Assembly (NCBI GenBank): GCA_012841465.1
Contig: DUUS01000117.1
Coordinates: forward strand, 1 to 5,834
Direction of reading: 5' to 3'
DNA length: 5,834 bases
Origin: Mollicutes bacterium
GTDB lineage: Bacteria > Bacillota_I > Bacilli_A > RF39 > UBA660
The notes under the pieces were generated by a model. It saw nothing but the letters and a program-made list of their open reading frames with translations. It did no database searches and had not been told where the DNA came from. Below are positions 1-5,209 of this stretch, one piece after another. The first letter of the stretch is position 1, and each line of letters begins with the position of its first letter. The translations under genes were made by a program, and so were the position numbers.

Positions 1-295
1 TTACTTCATTAGTTTCAGGGTCAAGTAAATTTGAATCGAGGAATCCAGCACTCATTAACTGTCCAATAGTTATTGTTATATATCCTCTTTCAGTTTGAAG
101 TTCATTCATTAAATTTTGATTATTTAAAAGATATAAATCTGTTGAACTTAATACTTGATCTTCAAATGATAATTTGGTTTCATCTTTATTTTGATCAAAC
201 ATTTTATTAAATCCTAGTGCAACTATTAAACCAATTGATACTAGTATAGTTACTGACAGTACTATTTCAGTTAAAGTAAAACCTCTTTTTTTCAT
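1..295 (-). CDS. Type IV pilin-like prepilin, 3' end outside window
   Basis: Only the first 98 codons are visible; the gene runs off the left edge. The N-terminus is a textbook class III (prepilin) signal: a short basic leader (MKKRG), then FTLTE, so the prepilin peptidase would cut after Gly5 and N-methylate Phe6, with Glu at mature position +5. A hydrophobic helix follows (about residues 11-30), then a mostly polar region. The stretch around residues 72-98 (ITIGQLMSAGFLD, then DPETNE) resembles the region common in Gram-positive pilins and pseudopilins. Such proteins are inserted in the membrane and polymerised into type IV pili, competence pseudopili or secretion pseudopili. Which of these applies cannot be decided, because no assembly ATPase, platform protein or peptidase is in view. 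The ATG at 293-295 is the only sensible start, since it places the cleavage motif at the N-terminus. The site upstream of it is only weakly Shine-Dalgarno-like (GTGGACGTG). It is divergent from the class B sortase gene. Confidence 0.85.
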   Translation of the reverse strand, partial: MKKRGFTLTEIVLSVTILVSIGLIVALGFNKMFDQNKDETKLSFEDQVLSSTDLYLLNNQNLMNELQTERGYITITIGQLMSAGFLDSNLLDPETNEV

Positions 296-326
296 AAATT
301 CACGTCCACTTCTATACTCTATATAA

Positions 327-355
327 ACAATACCAAAATTTATCTTTTTATACAA
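327..355 (-). promoter_or_regulatory. Candidate promoter for the prepilin gene
   Basis: Read on the minus strand, TTGTAT (355-350) is followed after 17 bp by TATTGT (332-327). The latter is preceded by TGG, giving an extended -10 form (TGnTATTGT). Matches to consensus are only 3/6 and 4/6, and in DNA this AT-rich chance matches are common, so this is a tentative assignment. It would give a leader of roughly 25 nt before the ATG at 295. Confidence 0.3.
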
Positions 356-368
356 CTTAAAATCTTTA

Positions 369-397
369 TTTATATTAATAATTAAATATGTTATTAT
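369..397 (+). promoter_or_regulatory. Candidate promoter for the class B sortase gene
   Basis: TTTATA (369-374) and TATTAT (392-397) are separated by 17 bp. The -10 is preceded by TGT, giving an extended -10 (TGTTATTAT). The predicted transcription start near 404 lies just before the ribosome binding site, so the leader would be very short. It sits back to back with the prepilin promoter candidate in the 125-bp divergent gap. No clear operator palindrome is visible between them. Confidence 0.35.
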
Positions 398-404
398 ATT
401 AATA

Positions 405-413
405 GAAGGTAGG
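405..413 (+). promoter_or_regulatory. Ribosome binding site supporting a GTG start
   Basis: The sequence GAAGGTAGG ends 7 bases before the GTG at 421. It is purine-rich and a good match to the Shine-Dalgarno core, which supports GTG 421 as the true start of the long sortase rather than an internal ATG such as codon 18. Confidence 0.6.
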
Positions 414-420
414 TTAATAA

Positions 421-2070
421 GTGGAAAAACTTAAATTTAAAATAACTAAAAACACTCTTACAATTTCTCTTATGAAAAGTGATGCTCCTAAAGAGAATTT
501 AAATAATACTAATATTATTGATACAAGTGAAATTATTTTTAGTAAAAGTTATATTTATGCTAATTTAGAACTAGTTGTTTCTTTTCTTAATGTTGTTTTA
601 ATTAAAAAAGAAGTTAATAAGGCTATTATTACTAATAATGATATTTTGATGGTTTCTATGAAAGTTATCAATGAAATTCCTAGTATATTAAAACTTGAAA
701 TAAAACCTCAAAAGACAATAACTTATAATATTTTTTTATTAATTCTTGAAAATAATCATTTAAAAGAACTTACTGTTTATGATATGCCACCCTACTTACT
801 TGAAAGATTAGATGTTAATAAAGATTTAGTAGTTAATTTAAAAAGTGAAATGTTTTTTATAAGTAATTTTATGGAAGAAAATAATCTTAATACCTATAGT
901 AATCTTTATTATAAAAAAACTATTAATATTAGTAAGGATTTTGATAAATATGATTTAGAAGACTTTAAAACCTTTTTAAATATTAATCATCATTTAAAAA
1001 CTATCAATTTAATACATTTTTCATATATTGATTTAAATTATATATTAGATTTAATACTTGATTTAAACTTAACTAATATTAAAATAGTTATTAATGAAAA
1101 AGATAATGATTTAAAACTTATCTTTAATTCAGTTGATGCTTTAAGAAAAAAACATGAAAGAATCTTTAAGAAAAGAAATATAATTTTAAAGATAAATTAT
1201 AGTTTAGAATATAAAAAGAATAATATCTTTAAACAATTAAATTTAAACTTTATTAAATATTCACTAAGTACTTTAATAGTTTTAATCTTTATATTAATGG
1301 GCCTTAATATTTATAAGAACTATAAACAAGAAAATGATATATTACTAATTGAGCAGGAACTACAAGATATAATAAGTCAGATTGACAGAGAATATAACTT
1401 AGATGATCAAGATAGTGAAATAGAGTATATTGTTCCCGATGATGATGACAACTTAGAAGAAACAACAACCGCACCTAAAAATAACTATGTAAGTTCCTAT
1501 TATAAAAACTATGAAAAAGTATTTGATACGCTTCTTAATATAAACAGTGATACTAAGGGATGGATTACTGTTAATAATACAAGAATAGATTATCCAGTTG
1601 TTCAAGCTAAAGATAATGAATACTATTTAAAAAGAGACTTTAATAAACATCGAAATTCAATGGGATGGGTTTTTATGGATTACCGTAATGATATTGACAT
1701 CTTAAATCAAAACACAATTATTTATGGACATAATATTAATGGGGGAATAATGTTTGGAACCCTAAGATATGCCTTAAATAAAAATTGGAGCCAAAAGGAT
1801 GAAAACAGAATCATTACCTTTAATACTTTAAATAGTTCGATGAAATGGAAAATATTTTCGATTTATAGAATTCCTAATACTACTGATTATTTATATACTA
1901 CATTTTATGATCATGATAAGTATCAGGCTTTTCTTGATTTAATAACTGAAAGAAGTATTTATGATTTTGAAGAAGAGCTAGATACAAGTGATAAAATACT
2001 TACCCTATCTACTTGTCATGACCGTGGAAAAGACCGAATCGTACTTCATGCTAAATTAATTAAGGAATAA
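421..2070 (+). CDS. Class B-type sortase with long N-terminal cytoplasmic extension
   Basis: This 549-residue protein has three parts. Residues 1-279 are a leucine-, isoleucine- and asparagine-rich domain without a signal peptide, which I do not recognise; it alternates short hydrophobic strands with polar turns. Residues about 281-297 form a single membrane segment. Residues about 303-355 are a polar, very acidic linker (DDDD, then EETTT), and about 365-549 are a sortase domain. The sortase part is class B-like: GWITVNNTRIDYPVVQ, IIYGHNINGGIMFGTL, LSTCHDRGKDRIVLHAKL. The catalytic triad is visible as His437, Cys532 and Arg539. Sortases cut a sorting motif in exported proteins and transfer the product to a cell-wall amine (or a pilin lysine), acting on the outer face of the membrane; the extension should therefore be cytoplasmic. 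Typical class B enzymes are about 230-270 residues, so this one is twice the usual length. It starts at GTG after a good ribosome site. DUF488 follows 26 bp downstream in the same operon. No class B substrate is visible nearby. Confidence 0.9.
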   Translation: MEKLKFKITKNTLTISLMKSDAPKENLNNTNIIDTSEIIFSKSYIYANLELVVSFLNVVLIKKEVNKAIITNNDILMVSMKVINEIPSILKLEIKPQKTITYNIFLLILENNHLKELTVYDMPPYLLERLDVNKDLVVNLKSEMFFISNFMEENNLNTYSNLYYKKTINISKDFDKYDLEDFKTFLNINHHLKTINLIHFSYIDLNYILDLILDLNLTNIKIVINEKDNDLKLIFNSVDALRKKHERIFKKRNIILKINYSLEYKKNNIFKQLNLNFIKYSLSTLIVLIFILMGLNIYKNYKQENDILLIEQELQDIISQIDREYNLDDQDSEIEYIVPDDDDNLEETTTAPKNNYVSSYYKNYEKVFDTLLNINSDTKGWITVNNTRIDYPVVQAKDNEYYLKRDFNKHRNSMGWVFMDYRNDIDILNQNTIIYGHNINGGIMFGTLRYALNKNWSQKDENRIITFNTLNSSMKWKIFSIYRIPNTTDYLYTTFYDHDKYQAFLDLITERSIYDFEEELDTSDKILTLSTCHDRGKDRIVLHAKLIKE

Positions 2071-2086
2071 AATCCATAATAATACT

Positions 2087-2092
2087 AGGTGA
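2087..2092 (+). promoter_or_regulatory. Ribosome binding site of the DUF488 gene
   Basis: AGGTGA (continuing into T) matches the 3' half of the full Shine-Dalgarno sequence, 4 bases before the ATG at 2097. This alignment to the anti-Shine-Dalgarno gives normal spacing and confirms that start. Confidence 0.6.
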
Positions 2093-2096
2093 TAGT

Positions 2097-2597
2097 ATGG
2101 TTTATACTCTTGGTCATTCTAATTTAAGTATCGATGAGTTTTTAAATATCTTAAATAGTTATAATATTAATTTAATAATTGATGTTAGAAGTATGCCAGG
2201 ATCAAATAAGTTTCCTCATTTTAATAAAGAAAATTTAGAAAAGTTAATTAATTATAAACACCTTCCCTCTCTTGGAGGAAGGAGACAAAATAAATATAAA
2301 GACATTAATAACTTTTGGGAAAATAAAAGTTTTAGAAATTATGCTAATTATGCACACTTTAGTGATGATTTTTCTTTAGGTATAAAAGAAATTATAAATT
2401 TGAGTAAGAAATATAATATTGGGATAATGTGCTCTGAAGCATTATGGTGGAGATGTCACCGTAGAATAATTACTGATTATTTAATTATAAATGATATTAC
2501 TGTTTATCATATTTTTAATAAAAGTAAAAAAATAAAAGCTAGTTTAAATAATAATGCTTTTATTTTTAATGATAAAATTATTTATAAAAGAAATTAA
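2097..2597 (+). CDS. DUF488 family protein
   Basis: A soluble 166-residue protein with the recognisable DUF488 motifs in order: YTLGHSN at the N-terminus, IDVRSMPGS around residues 28-36, HLPSLGGRR (55-63), SFRNYANY (78-85), and MCSE...WWRCHRR (111-123), the Cys- and His-containing signature near the C-terminus. Length is normal for the family. The biochemical role of DUF488 proteins is not firmly established; the conserved Cys, His and Arg residues suggest a nucleic-acid or small-molecule enzyme, but that is inference. It lies 26 bp after the class B sortase and is probably co-transcribed, with no terminator between them. A functional link to the sortase is doubtful, since DUF488 genes occur in many contexts. 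Its stop codon interlocks with that of the convergent flavin reductase (4-bp overlap). Confidence 0.9.
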   Translation: MVYTLGHSNLSIDEFLNILNSYNINLIIDVRSMPGSNKFPHFNKENLEKLINYKHLPSLGGRRQNKYKDINNFWENKSFRNYANYAHFSDDFSLGIKEIINLSKKYNIGIMCSEALWWRCHRRIITDYLIINDITVYHIFNKSKKIKASLNNNAFIFNDKIIYKRN

Positions 2598-3124
2598 TTT
2601 ATCTCTTTTAATAAATTATCTTTAAAGTTAATAATTTGTTTTTTAACTCTTGGATCATTTATAGTATTATCTACAAATACATCATGAGCAAATGCAATAT
2701 ATACCTCAGGTTTATAAAGAGTATTTGCTCCCATACATAGAAGTACATCCCTAAGATGATTTTGGGCTCTAACGCCTCCAAATCTTGATGCAGATGCACT
2801 TATTAAAGCTACCTTTTTATCAAGAAATACTAAATCCTCTCCTCTTGAGAGCCAGTCTAAGGTATTTTTCAATACTCCACTAAATGAATAGTTATATTCA
2901 GGCGTTGATATTACTACTAAATCGGCTTTTTTTATTTTGTTTTTAATATTAATAATATCTTTATTTTCATTATTTTCTATATCTTGATTAAATAAAGGTA
3001 CTTTTGAAATATCTAGTATTTCAAAGCTTACTTCTTTATCAATCATTTTTTTTATTTCTTCTAGTACTTTAGTATTATAAGAATCTTTTCTTAAGCTTCC
3101 ACTAATAGCGATTATATTTTTCAT
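2594..3124 (-). CDS. NADPH-dependent FMN reductase (flavodoxin-like fold)
   Basis: A cytoplasmic protein of 176 residues, the normal length for the NADPH-dependent FMN reductase family (ChrR/YieF/azoreductase-like). It begins with a beta strand and the FMN-phosphate loop SGSLRKDSYN (residues 8-17). It continues with STPEYNYSFSGVLKNTLDW (73-91), the family signature that lines the flavin, and SASRFGGVRAQNHLR (111-125). Members transfer electrons from NAD(P)H through bound FMN to quinones, azo compounds, chromate or free flavin; the substrate cannot be told from sequence. The ATG at 3122-3124 has a good ribosome site (AAAGGA, 3130-3135, 5 bases away). It has its own strong promoter candidate overlapping the end of the DUF6512-like gene, so it can be expressed independently of the genes upstream. 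Confidence 0.93.
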   Translation of the reverse strand: MKNIIAISGSLRKDSYNTKVLEEIKKMIDKEVSFEILDISKVPLFNQDIENNENKDIINIKNKIKKADLVVISTPEYNYSFSGVLKNTLDWLSRGEDLVFLDKKVALISASASRFGGVRAQNHLRDVLLCMGANTLYKPEVYIAFAHDVFVDNTINDPRVKKQIINFKDNLLKEIN

Positions 3125-3144
3125 ACTTTTCCTTTCCGATATAA

Positions 3145-3173
3145 AATATAACCTTTTTATTTAAATTAGTCAA
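3145..3173 (-). promoter_or_regulatory. Promoter of the FMN reductase gene
   Basis: On the minus strand TTGACT (3173-3168) and TATATT (3150-3145) are exactly 17 bp apart, each matching 5 of 6 consensus bases for the housekeeping sigma factor. The -35 box is built from the last codons and first stop base of the DUF6512-like gene (GTT GAC T). Expected transcription start is near 3138, just ahead of the ribosome site. This is the best promoter in the window. Confidence 0.6.
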
Positions 3174-3702
3174 CCATTCCATAGGTATTATTTAAATCAT
3201 CTTTAAATATAGGAAGCTTAGGGGGATTTATAGTTAAGCAGCTAAAACTTATAATTAAAGTTATTATCAATATTATTGGAAGCATAATATTTACATTATT
3301 TATTTTTATATAAATAAAATAACCTAATAATTGTCCGGTTATTACTGCTAATATAAGGGTAATTATATTCATAATTAAACTACTTATATTAAATCCATAC
3401 TTTAGTAAATAATAGGTATTCATTATTATAATCATTGATATTATAGATGATATAAAGAAACCTAAAAACCAAGTTGGTGCATTTATTTTGTCTTTATTTA
3501 TAATATAAAATATAGTCCACCAAATAAGAGATGGATATAATACTAATTTAAGATGTTCAAAGACACTTTCGTTTACTGGGCTAATCATTCCGATAAAAAA
3601 GTTTTGATTGGTTAGCTGATATAAATAATGAAAGATAAAACCAAGGGTTACTATGATAATTATTGATAAATAAAAATTGTTTATTAAACTTATTTTTTTC
3701 AT
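3166..3702 (-). CDS. DUF6512-like multi-pass membrane protein
   Basis: A hydrophobic protein of 178 residues from the preferred ATG, with about five membrane segments (roughly residues 11-30, 53-69, 75-101, 107-133 and 139-158). Two blocks look like conserved family motifs: PVNESVFEHLKL (42-53), just before the second segment, and PPKLPIFKDD followed by NTYG near the C-terminus (160-175). I associate these with the DUF6512 family of uncharacterised membrane proteins in Bacillota; the family name is from memory. No function is known to me. An in-frame GTG at 3721-3723 would add seven residues, but it directly follows the T-run of a terminator-like hairpin and has no ribosome site, so the ATG at 3700-3702 (start MKKISLINNF) is preferred. 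That ATG also has no Shine-Dalgarno sequence. The FMN reductase follows 41 bp downstream. Confidence 0.8.
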   Translation of the reverse strand: MKKISLINNFYLSIIIIVTLGFIFHYLYQLTNQNFFIGMISPVNESVFEHLKLVLYPSLIWWTIFYIINKDKINAPTWFLGFFISSIISMIIIMNTYYLLKYGFNISSLIMNIITLILAVITGQLLGYFIYIKINNVNIMLPIILIITLIISFSCLTINPPKLPIFKDDLNNTYGMVD

Positions 3703-3713
3703 ATTATAATATA
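3703..3713 (-). promoter_or_regulatory. Possible -10 element(s) before the DUF6512-like gene
   Basis: On the minus strand, overlapping TATATT (3713-3708) and TATAAT (3708-3703) boxes lie directly before the ATG at 3702, downstream of a terminator-like hairpin. No good -35 is visible at the usual distance. If the first box is used, transcription would begin at or next to the A of the ATG, giving a leaderless message, which would explain the missing ribosome site. Chance is a serious alternative in such AT-rich DNA. Confidence 0.25.
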
Positions 3714-3724
3714 TGTAAAACACT

Positions 3725-3746
3725 AAAAAAAAGACTTTTAGTCTTT
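3725..3746 (-). terminator. Intrinsic terminator-like hairpin after the five-segment membrane protein gene
   Basis: On the minus strand AAAGACT (3746-3740) pairs perfectly with AGTCTTT (3736-3730) around an AAA loop, followed without a break by more T (eight T in total, 3732-3725). The TAA stop codon of the membrane protein gene (3740-3738) lies at the top of the stem and in the loop. The stem is only 7 bp with two G-C pairs, so termination may be partial. On the plus strand the hairpin is not followed by a T-run, so it would act in one direction only. Confidence 0.5.
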
Positions 3747-4493
3747 ATCTTTATTAATATGTTCAAGTAATTCTCTCATCTTTTTATATTCTTCTAAGGT
3801 AAATAATTCATCAGTTTTTTCTCTTTCAATAGTAACATACTCTGTTTTTCTTTTTGGCATTTGTAATTCTTCAAATTTTTCTGGAAGCTTTGGCTTTTCA
3901 TAAAACATATTAGTTTCTTCAATTGTTTTTTTATTTTGAAGTTTTTTGATTATTAAATATAATATTAAGGAAATTATCCAGATTACAAATATTAAAATAC
4001 TTAATTCAAGAAGTATCATTAAATGAGAATTACTATAAATACTTATTTTATTTGATAAGTCTACATTATTATTATTTATTTGATCTAGTATTAAAAAGAA
4101 TAAAAATGTATTTAAAATAAGTACAAAGATATTTATTCTTTTAATTATTTTGTTTATTCTTTTATTAAAGATACTTACTAGTAATATAACAATACTAATT
4201 ATAAGCATAATTATATATTGAAGAATAGTTGGAAAATATATTATTGTTACGATATTTTTACTAATAGTATCGAGTATACTTAATATCGAATTAAAATATA
4301 AATTTAATATAAGTATTATTAAAAGAATAGATACTATTAAATATATCTTTTGAGTTTTTTTATCTTTATTTGAAATAAATAACATATCAATAATCATTAG
4401 AATAATACCAGATAAAAGAATCAAAAAAAGAGGTGAACTTGTAATAAGATCAAATAAAGTCTTAATCTTTTCTAGCAGAGTATACTCCACCAT
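3738..4493 (-). CDS. Five-segment membrane protein of unknown function, in sortase operon
   Basis: I do not recognise this 251-residue protein. It has about five membrane segments (residues about 21-40, 50-67, 89-109, 121-137 and 158-182). Lys/Arg-rich loops follow segments 1, 3 and 5, which by the positive-inside rule puts the N-terminus outside and a charged 69-residue C-terminal tail in the cytoplasm. The tail is rich in Lys and Glu with a proline-containing part (EKPKLPEKFEELQMPKRK) and ends in a probable helix (FTLEEYKKMRELLEHI). No catalytic motif is visible. It begins 26 bp after the sortase stop, so it is probably in the same operon and may assist export, sorting or assembly of the surface protein; that is inference from position only. 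The ATG at 4491-4493 is preferred over an in-frame GTG at 4502, because that GTG lies inside the GAGGTGAT ribosome site. A terminator-like hairpin overlaps its stop codon. Confidence 0.8.
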   Translation of the reverse strand: MVEYTLLEKIKTLFDLITSSPLFLILLSGIILMIIDMLFISNKDKKTQKIYLIVSILLIILILNLYFNSILSILDTISKNIVTIIYFPTILQYIIMLIISIVILLVSIFNKRINKIIKRINIFVLILNTFLFFLILDQINNNNVDLSNKISIYSNSHLMILLELSILIFVIWIISLILYLIIKKLQNKKTIEETNMFYEKPKLPEKFEELQMPKRKTEYVTIEREKTDELFTLEEYKKMRELLEHINKDKD

Positions 4494-4497
4494 ACAA

Positions 4498-4505
4498 ATC
4501 ACCTC
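4498..4505 (-). promoter_or_regulatory. Ribosome binding site that decides the membrane protein start
   Basis: On the minus strand GAGGTGAT (4505-4498) is a near-perfect Shine-Dalgarno sequence, 4 bases before the ATG at 4493. The alternative GTG start at 4502-4500 is part of this site and therefore unlikely to be the initiator. Confidence 0.7.
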
Positions 4506-4519
4506 TTACCCTTTTATTC

Positions 4520-5209
4520 TTATATACGCTCTGCTATATATATAGTTTGCGTTTTATTATCATTTTTTGTACAAGTTATTAATGTAAGTGTTGTCTTATC
4601 TTTATTTCTTTTTATTGTTACATTTCCATCTTTAGTATCAGTATATATATTTTTAATAATATATTTATATTCTTTATCTTTATAAGTAATTATTACTTCA
4701 TCATTTAACTTTAATTTATATAAATCTTTAAAGAATGATACTGAACTAGTTCCTGAGTGAGCTGCTAAGATAAAATTACCTTTATTAGCATCAGGATATG
4801 TTGATGGTTTAATAACCTGAACATTTCTACTTACGGTGTTATATCTATTGTTTATTTCTGTAAATCCTTTTCTTAAGTTAATCTTAGGAATAGATACATA
4901 ACCGACATAGTACTTATTATAATCAACTGCCCGTTTTTTAGTAGTTCTTGGCTCTGTTTGAGGAATGTCTACAACATTACCTCTTTTAGTTGTAGTAACT
5001 TCTACTACTGGCTCATCGATTATTACATCTGATTCTAATTCTTCTACATCTTCATCTAAATGGACAAGCTCATTATAATAAAGCTCATTCATTTCATCAA
5101 AGACCTCGAATTTCTTTTCGTTATAGTAATTGCTTAATAGTAGTGAGAGCCCAGCAAACACAGCTAGAACTCCAATTACTATTTTTTTATTATATGGTAT
5201 ATTTTTCAT
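4520..5209 (-). CDS. Sortase (class D/A-like) downstream of its likely substrate
   Basis: A protein of 229 residues from the preferred ATG. It has a basic N-terminus and one membrane anchor (about residues 8-27), an acidic stalk (31-68), a TTTKRG...TEPRTTKKR linker (72-93), and a sortase domain (about 100-229). The domain shows VGYVSIPKINL, FILAAHSGTSSVSFFKDL with catalytic His151, and TLTLITCTKND with catalytic Cys213. The position where sortases carry the catalytic Arg (R-x-I-x-V-A in class A) reads QTIYIA here, i.e. Gln221. Sortases of this kind cleave LPxTG-like signals and attach the protein to peptidoglycan or polymerise pilins. It overlaps the end of the SpaA-repeat gene by 20 bp, pointing to translational coupling and making that protein (VPKTG signal) its probable substrate. 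An in-frame GTG at 5230 would add seven residues; neither start has a strong ribosome site, and ATG 5209 gives the usual short basic leader. Class assignment is tentative. Confidence 0.88.
   Translation of the reverse strand: MKNIPYNKKIVIGVLAVFAGLSLLLSNYYNEKKFEVFDEMNELYYNELVHLDEDVEELESDVIIDEPVVEVTTTKRGNVVDIPQTEPRTTKKRAVDYNKYYVGYVSIPKINLRKGFTEINNRYNTVSRNVQVIKPSTYPDANKGNFILAAHSGTSSVSFFKDLYKLKLNDEVIITYKDKEYKYIIKNIYTDTKDGNVTIKRNKDKTTLTLITCTKNDNKTQTIYIAERI

Noticed and set aside
2585..2610. Possible bidirectional terminator between DUF488 and the FMN reductase (TAAAAGA ... TCTTTTA)
   Set aside because: The 7-bp stem has a single G-C pair, a 12-base loop and no proper T-run on either side; in such AT-rich DNA this is expected by chance.
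3721..3723. GTG as start of the DUF6512-like protein
   Set aside because: It directly follows the T-run of a terminator-like hairpin and has no Shine-Dalgarno sequence; the ATG at 3702 gives a natural MKK start.
4069..4083. Asn-run (NNNN) in the five-segment membrane protein as a repeat
   Set aside because: It reflects AT-rich codon use (AAT/AAC) in an external loop and is too short to call a repeat.
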